41,477 nucleotides of DNA from Bacteroidales bacterium (GCA_003560165.1 PWJC01000160.1:1-41477), one strand, 5' to 3'. Positions 26,506 to 36,184 are shown, counted from the first letter of the stretch. Made by a program: numbers and translations. The notes: generated by a model from the letters alone, not told the origin.

Positions 26506-27101
26506 GCAAGTGGAAGGATCTTGTTCTCTTTCTTGTAAGTATCGATAGCCAGGCTAATCCGCTTAAAAACATCGTCTACGGGAGCCATGCCATTAACGGC
26601 AACGATCTTTCCCTGCTCCTTGTAATAATGAATCAACGGCATGGTCTGCTGTTTGTAGACATTCAGCCGGCGGCGTATGATCTCGCTGCTGTCGTCGCTT
26701 CGACCCGAATCCTGGGCCCTGCCACGCAAACGTTCGAACAGCTCCTGTTCGTCCACCTCCACCGAAATGACGAGGTTGATGCTGAAGCCTTTCTTTTTCA
26801 GCATGCGGTCGAGCACTTCGGCCTGCACAATGGTACGGGGGAAGCCGTCGAAAATAAAGCCGGGCGAATCCAGATGCTCCATGGCCCGGCAGTACAATTC
26901 GCGCAGAACGATTTCATCGGGCACCAGCAAGCCCTTGTCGATGAATTTCTTCACCCTGTTCCCAAGGGGGGTGTCGTTCTCTATTTCCTCCCTCAACAGG
27001 TCGCCGGTAGAGAGGTGTATCAGCTTGTACTTCTGAACAATTTTCACTGACTGGGTGCCTTTACCCGAACCCGGGGGGCCAAAAATCACGAGGTTTAACA
27101 T
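26502..27101 (-). CDS. adk: Adenylate kinase
   Basis: This 199-residue enzyme interconverts ATP + AMP and 2 ADP. It shows the P-loop [11 protein letters not shown], the AMP-binding [11 protein letters not shown] and [10 protein letters not shown], and a short LID region after [14 protein letters not shown] without zinc cysteines. It lies between hpt (44 bp upstream) and obgE (4-base overlap), a common nucleotide-metabolism neighbourhood in Bacteroidota. Confidence 0.96.
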   Translation of the reverse strand: MLNLVIFGPPGSGKGTQSVKIVQKYKLIHLSTGDLLREEIENDTPLGNRVKKFIDKGLLVPDEIVLRELYCRAMEHLDSPGFIFDGFPRTIVQAEVLDRMLKKKGFSINLVISVEVDEQELFERLRGRAQDSGRSDDSSEIIRRRLNVYKQQTMPLIHYYKEQGKIVAVNGMAPVDDVFKRISLAIDTYKKENKILPLA

Positions 27102-27145
27102 AACGTGGTCATTAAACGGGAGAAAAACATCAGAGAGAGCCCTGA

Positions 27146-27682
27146 CTATCCGACAATCTTGTATATGTCCTTGTGGTTCCTTCCAAAACCATTGTAATCG
27201 AGCCCATAACCCACAATAAAATCGTTGGGGATCTCCATGCCGATGTAATCGGGGCGTACATTCTCCCTCAAGGCATCGGGTTTCAGCAGCAAAGTGGCCA
27301 CCCTAATGCTTTGCGGATTGCAGGTATTCAGGTCCCTGACCAGGTGAGACACCGTAATGCCACTGTCGACGATGTCTTCGAGGATGATCACGTCGCGTCC
27401 GCCAATGTCCTCAGTCAGGCCAATAACCGACTTCACCTCGCCCGTGGTGGTGGTACCGGCATAGGACGAAAGCTTGATGAAACTGATCTCACATTCTCCG
27501 CGGTAAACCTTGAACAGATCGGCGGCAAACATAAAGGAGCCATTCAGTACGCACAGGAACAAAGGCATGCTGTTGCGGTAATCGGCATAAATGCTGCCGG
27601 CCATTTCTGCAACCACCTCCTGAATTTTCTCGTAAGGAATGTTCTTTTCAAACTCCTTGTCCAGTATCCTGATTTTCTCCAT
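27146..27682 (-). CDS. hpt: Hypoxanthine phosphoribosyltransferase
   Basis: I start at ATG 27682 (MEKIRILDKEF), giving 178 residues, because the track start at 27757 runs through a good promoter match. The enzyme salvages hypoxanthine (and often guanine) with PRPP. The PRPP loop is DVIILEDIVDSGITV, the flexible-loop region is SSYAGTTTTGEVKS, and the base-binding end is FIVGYGLDYNGFGRN. Length is normal. adk and obgE follow on the same strand. Confidence 0.94.
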   Translation of the reverse strand: MEKIRILDKEFEKNIPYEKIQEVVAEMAGSIYADYRNSMPLFLCVLNGSFMFAADLFKVYRGECEISFIKLSSYAGTTTTGEVKSVIGLTEDIGGRDVIILEDIVDSGITVSHLVRDLNTCNPQSIRVATLLLKPDALRENVRPDYIGMEIPNDFIVGYGLDYNGFGRNHKDIYKIVG

Positions 27683-27724
27683 GCCTGACTCGGTTTTTTC
27701 GGTCTGAGGGTCGTCCCTAAACTG

Positions 27725-27757
27725 CAAAATTAGCCAATGCCGGTTGCCCACCGGCAA
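27725..27757 (-). promoter_or_regulatory. Predicted promoter of hpt-adk-obgE
   Basis: On the minus strand, TTG (27757-27755), 22 bases and TAATTTTG (27732-27725) match the Bacteroidota pattern. It lies about 43 bases upstream of the chosen hpt ATG. Confidence 0.5.
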
Positions 27758-27926
27758 TATTCAGCGAAAATAATGAACAATTTGTGAATAAATAAAATTA
27801 TTTCGTGCTTTTTGCCGCCATCATCAGCATGCAGGAATCACAACCCAAGGTATTATTTGGGTATATTTTAATTATTTTTGACCTTTTTGTTGAATGGCCG
27901 CCCCGTAACAGCCGAAACAATTCCTT

Positions 27927-28418
27927 ATGAAGTGCATCGGACTGCTCTCCGACACCCATGGCTACCTGCACCCCGAAATCCCCCGCGTTTTTGCCCAATG
28001 CGACGAGATCTGGCATGCCGGCGATTTCGGAGACATTTCGGTGGCACACAGGCTCAGGGCCCTGAAACCCCTCAGGGGGGTCTTTGGTAATATCGACGGA
28101 AGGGAAATACGCTGGGAGTTCCCCGAAATGCTCCGCTTCGATTACGGGGGGCTGCAGGTAATAATGACCCATACCGGCGGGTATCCGGGCAATTACGCCC
28201 CCGGCATCGCAAACATGCTGAAAAACCATTCTCCCGCACTGTTCATCAGCGGGCATTCACACATCCTGAAGGTGATGTACGACAAAAAACTGGGGCTGCT
28301 ACACATCAATCCGGGCGCAGCGGGCCGATCGGGCTTCCACAAGACGATCACCATGATGCGGCTTTTCATCAGCGGACCGGTGATGAAAGACCTGGAGATC
28401 ATCGAATTTAAAAGATAG
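27927..28418 (+). CDS. YfcE/MJ0936-type metallophosphoesterase
   Basis: This 163-residue calcineurin-like phosphodiesterase has the metal-binding motifs in order: SDTHG, HAGDFGD, GNIDG, MTHTGG and SGHSH. Members hydrolyse phosphodiesters in vitro; the cellular substrate is unknown. A possible -7 element TATTTTTG lies about 55 bases upstream. It ends 36 bases before the ATG of the membrane-NTPase fusion, so the two may be co-transcribed. Confidence 0.92.
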   Translation: MKCIGLLSDTHGYLHPEIPRVFAQCDEIWHAGDFGDISVAHRLRALKPLRGVFGNIDGREIRWEFPEMLRFDYGGLQVIMTHTGGYPGNYAPGIANMLKNHSPALFISGHSHILKVMYDKKLGLLHINPGAAGRSGFHKTITMMRLFISGPVMKDLEIIEFKR

Positions 28419-28454
28419 GCCGTTTTGCAAACCCTGCTTCATACCCCCTTGCGC

Positions 28455-30248
28455 ATGGTCTGGCTCAAAGCGGCCGTCATGGGCAGCTTCTGGGCATCCA
28501 TGGAGATCATCATGGGCAGCTTCCTTCACAACCTGAGGATCCCCTTTGCCGGCACCATACTGGCCTGCGTTGCCGTATGGCTCATGGTGGCCTTTGTGCA
28601 GGTATGGAAGGAAGACGGGCTTCTGTGGAGAGCCGGGCTGGTGGCAGCGCTGATGAAATCGCTGTCGCCCAGTGCCGTGATCCTCGGACCCATGTTGGGT
28701 ATCTTCACCGAGGCCCTGCTGATGAACCTGGCGGTAGTTCTTCTGGGAAGAAGGCCGCTCGCCTACCTGATAGGTGGCGGGTTGGCCGTATTGAGCACCC
28801 TGGGGCATAAAATACTGAACCTGATCGTACTCTATGGCTTTGACCTGATCAGGGTGGCAGATGCAGTGTTCCGGGTTTCGGCCGAAGCGGAATTCCTTCC
28901 CCGCACAAGCCTGAGGGACGCCGTCTTCCTGCTCGCAGGCCTGTATATTGCAGCCGGCCTGGTAGCAGCCCTGGCCGGTTATGCTTCGGGCAAAGGCTTT
29001 TGGAGGCGGGGCAAAAAAACGGAAGCCGGGTTTGGGGGCTTCCACCGCCTGGATACTGCAAGTGTTTCGGAACAAAAGACCAGTGAATTGTTTCGACGCA
29101 GCCGGGCAGACAACTATGCAGCTCCCTTGCTTTTTCTCAACCTGGGAGCCGTTGTGCTGGCCCTGTTACTGATCAATGGTCCTTATCCACTTGCTGCCGC
29201 CCTGTTTTCGGCTGCCTACCTGGTTTTCTGTTTTTTCAGGTACCGCCGGGCCGTGCACAGGATCAGGAAATGGTCTTTCTGGATCCCTTTTGTGTTGATC
29301 ACCCTTGCTGCAGCCTTGCTGCTGGATGGCATCGGCAATGGCTGGTCGTTGAGTACCACCGGCTTACTCACCGGTTTGCGGATGAACGCCAGGGCGCTAA
29401 TTGTCCTTACCGGGTTTACCGCCATCAGCACCGAAATGAAAAACCCTGCCATCAAACTCATCCTCTACAACAAGGGATTTGCCAGTTTGTACCAGGCACT
29501 CAGGCTTTCCTTCTCTGCCCTGCCCGCCTTGCTCGATTACCTGTCGGATCAAAAAGGAAAAATCCGGACGTGGAGGCCCGATTTCGCCGGCATCGCCGCG
29601 GCCGCCGAAACCATGCTGGAGGCCTTTAAAAAAGAGGATGTACAGAAATCGCCTCTGATCATTGTCAGCGGCCACATCGGACAGGGAAAAACAAGTTTTG
29701 CCCGCAGCATGGCAGAACATCTGAACAAAATGGAGTTACCCACCGGAGGCTTCCTTTCGCCGGGCAAACACAACGAGAAAGGGGAGCGGACCGGATTCTG
29801 CCTTCAACCCCTGAACGGGGAAAAACCCGTTTTGCTTTGCAGCATTCACGGAAAAAGGGAGTGGCCAAAGGGAGGAAAGTATTACTTCAATCCATCGGCG
29901 CTCCAAAAGGGAAGGCAGTTGCTGCTGCCCGGCAGCCTGGCCGGGAAGTCCGTTGTGGTCATCGATGAAGTGGGGCCACTGGAGATCAACGACAGGGGCT
30001 GGGCCCCCGCAATCGAAACATTGTTGCGTAGCAGGCAAATGGTCCATTGCTGGGTGGTCCGCCTCTCCCTGGCCAGGAAAATGGCCAGAAAATGGGATGT
30101 GGGAAGCGTGTACCTTTTCGATGCCGGGAACGACCACCCGGAAGAAGCAGCCCGCCTGGCAGCGCTCCTTGCACGGACAACTGACCGGCCCCCTGGAAAA
30201 TATCCGGCAACGGGGGTTACGGAAACCCATCAGGCGGAAGGATGGTGA
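28455..30248 (+). CDS. Three-part fusion: ECF S-like domain, EcfT/CbiQ-like domain and THEP1-type NTPase
   Basis: I start at ATG 28455 (MVWLKAAVMGSF), giving about 597 residues; TTG 28425 is an alternative. Residues about 1-195 form roughly six hydrophobic helices resembling an ECF substrate-binding S component. Residues about 220-380 hold three or four helices then an amphipathic region (GLRMNARALIVLTG, LRLSFSALPALLDY) resembling EcfT/CbiQ. Residues about 415-585 form a P-loop NTPase of the THEP1/DUF2478 type, with Walker A GHIGQGKTS and Walker B VVVIDEVGPLE, but no ABC signature LSGGQ. A conventional ECF transporter uses two ABC ATPases, so this is either an unusual single-chain importer or an energy-linked sensor. 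It overlaps the convergent DUF364 gene by 32 bases. Similarity to ECF parts is judged by eye; the NTPase part is secure. Confidence 0.7.
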   Translation: MVWLKAAVMGSFWASMEIIMGSFLHNLRIPFAGTILACVAVWLMVAFVQVWKEDGLLWRAGLVAALMKSLSPSAVILGPMLGIFTEALLMNLAVVLLGRRPLAYLIGGGLAVLSTLGHKILNLIVLYGFDLIRVADAVFRVSAEAEFLPRTSLRDAVFLLAGLYIAAGLVAALAGYASGKGFWRRGKKTEAGFGGFHRLDTASVSEQKTSELFRRSRADNYAAPLLFLNLGAVVLALLLINGPYPLAAALFSAAYLVFCFFRYRRAVHRIRKWSFWIPFVLITLAAALLLDGIGNGWSLSTTGLLTGLRMNARALIVLTGFTAISTEMKNPAIKLILYNKGFASLYQALRLSFSALPALLDYLSDQKGKIRTWRPDFAGIAAAAETMLEAFKKEDVQKSPLIIVSGHIGQGKTSFARSMAEHLNKMELPTGGFLSPGKHNEKGERTGFCLQPLNGEKPVLLCSIHGKREWPKGGKYYFNPSALQKGRQLLLPGSLAGKSVVVIDEVGPLEINDRGWAPAIETLLRSRQMVHCWVVRLSLARKMARKWDVGSVYLFDAGNDHPEEAARLAALLARTTDRPPGKYPATGVTETHQAEGW

Positions 30249-31032
30249 TCTTTTGTGCGCAATAACGGAACAGGTGATATCCCGACCCCCCTTCGGCCAC
30301 AAGATCGAGCAGCCGTCCGGGGTCGGTGATCCTGGTGGCACCGATCATGTGCACGCCCCGGCTAAAAAGCACATCGGGCACCACACCGGCCGAAGGCCCT
30401 GCAACAAGCAGCTCCTGCACGGCTTTGGTCAGGGTTAACAAACGATCGAGGCTGTGGTTGGCCAGGGTCATTCCCGTAAAGATGACCGCGTCGGCTTTGG
30501 AGATCACTGCCGATTCCTGTCCGGCAGGCACGTACAGCGAAGCATATTCGGGGGCAAGGGCGGATTTGTCGAGCTCCACCACCGACAAGTGCTGACCGGC
30601 CGAAAGCAAAACCGGTATATAGGAATGAAAGGCGCCGACCATGGCAATATGCCTGGGCCGGCTGAGGTCGAGCAGGGAGATGGGGTCGGTGTTTTCCAGC
30701 ACCTTATGCCCGGTATGTTCCAGCAGGCCTGCAGAAAGCGCATTGATCACCGCCAGCCTCAGGGGTGCTTTCAGGCGGCTGCCGCCGCTGGTTTCTAAAA
30801 GTTCATCAAGCCCGATGCCTCTGATGTTCAGCGGGCTGAACCTCCCATAATCCCTGCCTTCCCTGGGTTTTGGCCCTGGCTGGGGCAATGTGGTGCTGCA
30901 AACCCCGGCCGAGCCGTCCGAGAGGACCACCGCAGTGAGGTGGATGCCGATGCGCAGCCCGGCAATGCTCAGCTCATGCAGCCTCACACCCAGCCGGGCA
31001 CGCAGATAGCCGATGGTTTCTTCAATGAGCAT
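30217..31032 (-). CDS. DUF4213/DUF364 (putative heavy-metal-chelation Rossmann-like) protein
   Basis: This 271-residue protein has a DUF4213 N-terminal part (about 1-85, GIHLTAVVLSDGSAGVCSTT) and a DUF364 C-terminal part (about 120-265, HIAMVGAFHSYIP, ADAVIFTGMTLANHSLDRLL, LVAGPSAGVVPDVLFSRGV). DUF364 genes are often found near metal or cofactor transport genes, and the fold suggests nucleotide or metal-complex binding. The function is unproven. It converges on the S/T/NTPase fusion with a 32-base overlap, which makes a link with uptake plausible but not shown. Confidence 0.85.
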   Translation of the reverse strand: MLIEETIGYLRARLGVRLHELSIAGLRIGIHLTAVVLSDGSAGVCSTTLPQPGPKPREGRDYGRFSPLNIRGIGLDELLETSGGSRLKAPLRLAVINALSAGLLEHTGHKVLENTDPISLLDLSRPRHIAMVGAFHSYIPVLLSAGQHLSVVELDKSALAPEYASLYVPAGQESAVISKADAVIFTGMTLANHSLDRLLTLTKAVQELLVAGPSAGVVPDVLFSRGVHMIGATRITDPGRLLDLVAEGGSGYHLFRYCAQKITILPPDGFP

Positions 31033-31036
31033 GGCC

Positions 31037-31257
31037 GCTGTTTGTTTTCCGTTTTCCTTCCGCTTTCCTGTTTCTTCCTTTTCCCTTGGTTGTACTTTTT
31101 CTTTTGGCGATTGGCTTTTGGCTTTTGGCTTTTGGCTTTTGGCTTTTCAACCCTTCAACTCTTCAACTTTTAAACTTACTTCTTTCTGTCTTCCGTCTTC
31201 TGTCCTCTGTCTTCTGTCTTCTGTCTTCTACTTTCTATCTTCTATCTTCTATCTTCC
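31037..31257. repeat. Dispersed low-complexity repeat, copy C
   Basis: This non-coding spacer contains five exact GGCTTTT heptamers (31113-31147), a TTTTCAACCCTTCAACTCTTCAACTTTT module, then nine pyrimidine heptamers of the CTTCTGT type (31190-31252). The track ORFs crossing it are artefacts of low complexity. It ends at the terminator of the M28 gene. Confidence 0.85.
31113..31147. repeat. Five tandem GGCTTTT heptamers
   Basis: GGCTTTT is repeated five times without error within copy C. Perfect units suggest recent slippage and possible length variation between strains. Confidence 0.95.
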
Positions 31258-31294
31258 AAAAAAAAGCATCGCCGTGCATGAAGCACAACGATGC
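31258..31294 (-). terminator. Rho-independent terminator of the secDF-M28 unit
   Basis: On the minus strand, GCATCG...CGATGC with inner GTGC/GCAC forms a hairpin followed by eight T (31265-31258). It lies 41 bases after the M28 peptidase stop. Confidence 0.87.
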
Positions 31295-31334
31295 CCAAGG
31301 TACTATTTTTTTCATACGGTCAGGATACCGTTGC

Positions 31335-32999
31335 TTAACGGCGCTTGTGGGCAGAGGCGTCCCTGATCTGCCGGAACTCGTTCCCTTCGTACCAGTTAGG
31401 CCAGTCGTCGGAGTTGGCAAGTTCGCTGCCCACATAATAGAACAGCCACATGTCCTGGTGCATGCCATCCCATACCCATCCGTCGTGTACCACATCGGTG
31501 GGGGCGTGGTATCGGGCGGCCATGTCGGCGGCTACCATTTTGGCATATTCCTGATCCCGGCCAATGTAATCGTCGCCTCCCTGGGCATAGATCATCGGAA
31601 CGCCCTGCCTGGCCAGGCTGATGTGGTCAGAGCGGTAGAAATACCCCCGTTCGGGATGGGGCTCGGGCACCAGGTGGCGACGCTGGTTGGCGGCATGCCG
31701 CCGCAGATAATCCTCCATTTCCGAATTGCCATAGCCCACCACCGACACATCCCAGGTGGGGCCGTATACATTCAGGGCATCGATATTGATCCCTCCAACG
31801 GTGGTTTCCAAAGGAAATACGGGATTTTCAGCATAAAAGCGGGAACCGAGCAGTCCGGATTCCTCAGCCGTTAAGGCCATGAACACCACCGAACGCCGCG
31901 GGGCCTCTTCGGCTGCGGCAAAACGCCCGGCAATCGACAAAATAGCCCCAACGCCCGTGGCATTGTCAACCGCCCCGTTATAGATCTCCACCCCTTCGGG
32001 AGTCTCAACCATGCCCAGGTGGTCCCAGTGCCCCATGTATATGACGGTTTCTTCGGGATATTCGCTCCCCTCGATGTAGCCGATCACATTATAGCTCTCA
32101 GCATGCTCGAAGGTATTGCTGAAATCCACGCTGGCATGCACATCCATCGGAACGGCACTGAAGCCGGGGCTGAGGGCCGAACGGAAGGCTTCCTCGATAT
32201 CCATTCCCGCAAGCTCAAAGACCTGCCTGGCCACGTCGAGCTGAATCCAGCCTTCTGCTTCGAGCCTGGGCCCTCCACCTTCGGTGCCGATGCCATACTG
32301 AGTTCCCGACCAGGAGTTTCTGACCACGTCCCAGCCATAACTGGCGGGCTCTGTCTGATGAACGATCAGGGCCCCGGCGGCACCCTGCCGGGCGGCCTCT
32401 TCAAATTTATAAGTCCACCTCCCGTAGTAGGTCATGGCAATGCCCGTAAACAACTCTTCGTCTTGCAGCATGAAACCGGGGTCGTTGATCATCACCACAA
32501 CGGTCTTGCCCTCTACATCGACCCCCTCGTAATCGTCCCAGCCGAATTCGGGGGCAACGATCCCATAACCGACAAAAACCAGTTCGCTGTTGTCCAGCAC
32601 GGAACGGTCCTGCAAGCGGGTGGTCCCGATCACCATATCGTCAAGGTAAGAAAAAGCAAGCTGCTCTTCCCCTTTTCTGACCAGCAGATCGGAGAAATCG
32701 TAGCCTGTGATTTCAACCAGGGGAACGGCCTGGCGATAACTGCCGTTTACGGCGGGTTTCAGTCCGAGGCGTTCGAATTCGTTCTCAATATACTCGACCG
32801 TCATCCTGCCGCCCCGGGTGGCCGGGGCACGGCCTTCGAACTCGTCGGAAGCCAGTGTTTCCACATGGGTGCGGAAGTTTTCGCTGAATGTGGGAATCTC
32901 TACCCTGTCGGGGGTCCTGCAGGCATGCCCGATCAGTATCACCGCAAGCAAAAACACGGTCAAAGCCGGGTAAGTGAAGCCATTATTTTGGATGCTCAT
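31335..32999 (-). CDS. M28-family zinc aminopeptidase with inserted PA domain
   Basis: This 554-residue exported peptidase starts with a hydrophobic leader (VFLLAVILIGHAC, possible but atypical lipobox). A PA-like domain occupies about residues 130-260, within the M28 fold. The metal ligands are visible: MGHWDHLG (His), NGAVDNATG (Asp), ALTAEESGLLG (Glu pair), NIDALN (Asp) and RSDHISLA (His). Members remove N-terminal residues from peptides in the periplasm. The start is fixed by Shine-Dalgarno AGGAGG (33012-33007), seven bases before ATG. It lies 26 bp after secDF in the same unit and is followed by a terminator. Confidence 0.94.
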   Translation of the reverse strand: MSIQNNGFTYPALTVFLLAVILIGHACRTPDRVEIPTFSENFRTHVETLASDEFEGRAPATRGGRMTVEYIENEFERLGLKPAVNGSYRQAVPLVEITGYDFSDLLVRKGEEQLAFSYLDDMVIGTTRLQDRSVLDNSELVFVGYGIVAPEFGWDDYEGVDVEGKTVVVMINDPGFMLQDEELFTGIAMTYYGRWTYKFEEAARQGAAGALIVHQTEPASYGWDVVRNSWSGTQYGIGTEGGGPRLEAEGWIQLDVARQVFELAGMDIEEAFRSALSPGFSAVPMDVHASVDFSNTFEHAESYNVIGYIEGSEYPEETVIYMGHWDHLGMVETPEGVEIYNGAVDNATGVGAILSIAGRFAAAEEAPRRSVVFMALTAEESGLLGSRFYAENPVFPLETTVGGINIDALNVYGPTWDVSVVGYGNSEMEDYLRRHAANQRRHLVPEPHPERGYFYRSDHISLARQGVPMIYAQGGDDYIGRDQEYAKMVAADMAARYHAPTDVVHDGWVWDGMHQDMWLFYYVGSELANSDDWPNWYEGNEFRQIRDASAHKRR

Positions 33000-33025
33000 A
33001 ATATAACCTCCTGATTTTAAATGGT

Positions 33026-36000
33026 TTATTTCTTTTTGAGCTTATTCTTGTCCTTCATGGTCAGCAAGTCGTAGGCAATGGGTGCGGAGTTGAACAGGGA
33101 TGAATAAGTCCCAACGGCCACACCGATCATCAGGGCGAATGCGAAGCCCCTGATCACTTCGCCCCCAAACAGGAAGATGATCAGCAACACGGCAATGGTG
33201 GTTCCCGAGGTGTTGAATGTACGCGAAAGCGTGGAATTCAGTGCGGTGTTGATGTTGGTCTTTAGGTCGCGCCTGGGATACAGTTTAACGTTCTCCCGGA
33301 TCCTGTCGAAGATCACTACTGTGTCGTTCACCGAATATCCGATGATGGTCAAAATTGCGGCAATGAAGGCCTGATCAATCTCCATGGTCCAGGTCACCAC
33401 ATTGTAGAGCAGGGAGTACAACGACACCACAATAATGGCATCGTGGAAAAGGGTGGTCAGACTGCCCAGCCCGAATTGCCATTTTTTGAAACGCATGGCG
33501 ATGTATCCGAAAATGATGATCAGTGCAATGCTCACACTCAGCAAGGCACCCACCTGTATGTCGCGGGCCACGGCGGGCCCTACTTTCTGTGAACTCAGCC
33601 TGCCAATGACCTTGTCATCGTCGTCAGACACATAGGCCTCGTAAGCGACCGGCTCGATGAAAAAGCCACTGATGCCTTCATAAATGGCCCTTTCTGCCAG
33701 GGAGTCGGCCTCTGCCGTATCGTCGTCAATCAGGTAGCTGGTGGTGATTCTTACCTGGTTGGAGGGGCCGAAAGTGATGACTTCGGCGGGTTCGTTCAGG
33801 TGATCCATCAGCTGGGCGCGCATGTCCACGGTATTGATGTCCTGATCAAAACGCACCACATAGGAACGCCCCCCCGAAAAATCGATGCCGTAGCTGAGGC
33901 CACGTACGGCAAAAGAGCCCAGGCCAAGCAGGATCACAATGGCCGAGATCGTGTAAAAACGTTTCCTTACGCCGAGGAAGTCGAAATTGACCTTGGTCAG
34001 CATGTCTTTGGTAATCCGGGTGTCGAACCGGATGTTCACGTTCTTGTCGAGCCAGTAGGTAAATACCAGCCTCGAAAGGAAGATGGCGGTAAACAGGGAG
34101 CAAACGATCCCGATGATCAGGGTGGTGGCGAAGCCCTGCACCGGGCCGGTACCGAAAATATAGAGAACAACACCGGTAAGCAGGGTGGTGATGTTCCCGT
34201 CGACAATGGCCGAATAGGCATTCTTGTACCCGTCGGCAATGGCCAGCCGCTGTCCCTTGCCGGCCCGCAGTTCCTCGAGTATCCTTTCGTAAATGATCAC
34301 ATTGGCATCGACGGCCATACCCAGGGTGAGCACGATGCCGGCGATCCCCGGAAGGGTAAGCACGGCCCCGAGTGAAGCCAGCACACCCAAAATAAAGAAA
34401 ATATTGGCCACCAGGGCCATGTCGGCCACCATGCCTGCCCTGCTGTAGTAAAAGGCCATATAGATTAGCACCACGATAAAGGCGATCAAAAAGGAAGTGA
34501 AGCCCGCATTGATGGCCTCACGGCCCAGCGAAGGCCCGACAATGGCCTCTTCCACTATCCTGGCAGGAGCTGGCAGTGAGCCGGCACGCAGGATATTGGC
34601 CAGGTCCTGCGCCTCGGCAACGCTGAACTGCCCGGATATCTGGGAACGTCCGCCGGGGATCTCACTTTGAACGGTGGGAAAGGAATACACATAATCGTCG
34701 AGAACAATGGCGATGGAGCGGCCAATGTTGTCGGCGGTCAGCCTGCGCCACACCCTGGCCCCTTCGGTATTCATCGACATATTGATCTCTACACGGCCGG
34801 TGGCATCAAAGTCCTGGCGGGCATCAGTAATCACCTCCCCGGTAAGGGGGGCCCTGCCGTCGCGTGAGGTCACCCGGATGGCGACCAGTTCGTGCACATT
34901 GTCGGTGCCACGGGCCGGTTTTACATTCCAGTACAACCTGAGGTTGCGGGGGAAGATATTGCGGATCTGGGGTTGTGCCAGCATGCGGTTCACCCTGGCC
35001 GTATCCTGGACGGCGGCATAGCCCACCACCGGCCCCTGGGCAGGGAACATGTTGCCGGCCTGGTCCTGGGTGAAGGCCGGGTTCAGGTAAGCAAACAAAG
35101 GGTTCTGAAGGGCAAAGTCCTGAAACTCATCCAGGTCGTCAAAGTCATCGGCCAGCATTTCGGCAATGCTCAGGCTGTCTTCGGGCGACATGGCTTCCCA
35201 GTCGATATCGGGTTCATCGAGCAGGGGCTCTCCTTCAAATTCGGTGATCTCCTCGTCCACTAACTCCGGAGCAACATCAACGATGGCCTCCATCTCGCGG
35301 AGCCTTTCGTTGGCATCCCAGAAATATTCGTAGATCTCGGAAAATTCGTGGGTTTCCCAGAATTCAAGCTTAGCGGTACCCTGCAACAGGCGGCGCACCC
35401 GGTCGGGCTCCTTGATGCCGGGCAGTTCCACCAGTATCCGGCCGGTGGCGGCCAAACGCTGGATGTTGGGCTGGGCAACGCCAAAACGGTCGATGCGGGT
35501 GCGCAGGATTTGGAATGACCTGTCTACCGCCAGGTCTACTTCCCTGCGAAGCATGCGGAGCACTTCCTCGTTGGAGGAGGTCACAGTAATGCGGTCGCGC
35601 ATTTCGGGTGTGCTGAAAAAATACGCCAGGCTGGCACCCGGGTCTACTTCCTGGAAGGCCTGACCAAAAAGGGTAATGAAGTCTTCGCGGCTCACCCGTT
35701 GCATTTCGGTGGCGCGCTCCATGGCAGCAACAAAGGTCTGATCGGTGGTATGTCCTGCCAGGGCCCTGATGATTTCGGGCACGGAGATCTCCAGTGTCAC
35801 GTTCATCCCCCCCCGCAGGTCCAGCCCGAGGTTCAGCTCCCGTTCCTTGACCTCGCGAAAGGTATACTGGTGAAAACCCAGGTTAAATACCGGCAAATTC
35901 ATCATCGAGTCGAGGTAAAACCTTTCCTCAACCCTGGCAATTGAATCCATCAGGTAATTTTCCAGCAACTCATCGCTTTCGGCCATTGTACGGGCCTTTT

Positions 36001-36136
36001 CGCGAAACTGCTCGCTGCGTGCATAGCTCCTCGCATCACGTTCGACCTTGCGGGCGAAATAGGTGAAGGAAAGCTGGTAAAGACATACCAGTGCAAAGGC
36101 AATGGCAAAAAATCTGATCAAACCTTTATTTTGCAT
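33026..36136 (-). CDS. secDF: Fused SecD/SecF protein translocase
   Basis: This 1036-residue inner-membrane protein joins SecD and SecF, which use the proton gradient to help pull preproteins through SecYEG. The SecD half shows LNLGLDLRGGMNV (P1 base), a long periplasmic domain with an acidic insertion (about 290-345) and the membrane motif GMAVDANVIIYERI. The SecF half begins near residue 720 and shows GIDFSGGRSYVVRF and YSVNDTVVIFDRIREN. About twelve membrane helices are expected. The M28 gene follows by 26 bp. Confidence 0.97.
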   Translation of the reverse strand: MQNKGLIRFFAIAFALVCLYQLSFTYFARKVERDARSYARSEQFREKARTMAESDELLENYLMDSIARVEERFYLDSMMNLPVFNLGFHQYTFREVKERELNLGLDLRGGMNVTLEISVPEIIRALAGHTTDQTFVAAMERATEMQRVSREDFITLFGQAFQEVDPGASLAYFFSTPEMRDRITVTSSNEEVLRMLRREVDLAVDRSFQILRTRIDRFGVAQPNIQRLAATGRILVELPGIKEPDRVRRLLQGTAKLEFWETHEFSEIYEYFWDANERLREMEAIVDVAPELVDEEITEFEGEPLLDEPDIDWEAMSPEDSLSIAEMLADDFDDLDEFQDFALQNPLFAYLNPAFTQDQAGNMFPAQGPVVGYAAVQDTARVNRMLAQPQIRNIFPRNLRLYWNVKPARGTDNVHELVAIRVTSRDGRAPLTGEVITDARQDFDATGRVEINMSMNTEGARVWRRLTADNIGRSIAIVLDDYVYSFPTVQSEIPGGRSQISGQFSVAEAQDLANILRAGSLPAPARIVEEAIVGPSLGREAINAGFTSFLIAFIVVLIYMAFYYSRAGMVADMALVANIFFILGVLASLGAVLTLPGIAGIVLTLGMAVDANVIIYERILEELRAGKGQRLAIADGYKNAYSAIVDGNITTLLTGVVLYIFGTGPVQGFATTLIIGIVCSLFTAIFLSRLVFTYWLDKNVNIRFDTRITKDMLTKVNFDFLGVRKRFYTISAIVILLGLGSFAVRGLSYGIDFSGGRSYVVRFDQDINTVDMRAQLMDHLNEPAEVITFGPSNQVRITTSYLIDDDTAEADSLAERAIYEGISGFFIEPVAYEAYVSDDDDKVIGRLSSQKVGPAVARDIQVGALLSVSIALIIIFGYIAMRFKKWQFGLGSLTTLFHDAIIVVSLYSLLYNVVTWTMEIDQAFIAAILTIIGYSVNDTVVIFDRIRENVKLYPRRDLKTNINTALNSTLSRTFNTSGTTIAVLLIIFLFGGEVIRGFAFALMIGVAVGTYSSLFNSAPIAYDLLTMKDKNKLKKK

Positions 36137-36176
36137 TGTTTGGTGTTTTGTTATCTTATCTGCTAAAAAACGCCCG

Positions 36177-36184
36177 CAAAGTTA
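36177..36184 (-). promoter_or_regulatory. Possible -7 element of secDF
   Basis: TAACTTTG on the minus strand fits TAnnTTTG exactly, 41 bases before ATG 36136. The -33 region is not clear. Confidence 0.42.

Noticed and set aside
27798-28256. 152-residue minus-strand ORF
   Set aside because: It is antisense to the YfcE-type phosphoesterase, whose metal motifs are complete.
31086-31874. 262-residue plus-strand ORF
   Set aside because: Its first part is low-complexity repeat and the rest is antisense to the M28 peptidase.
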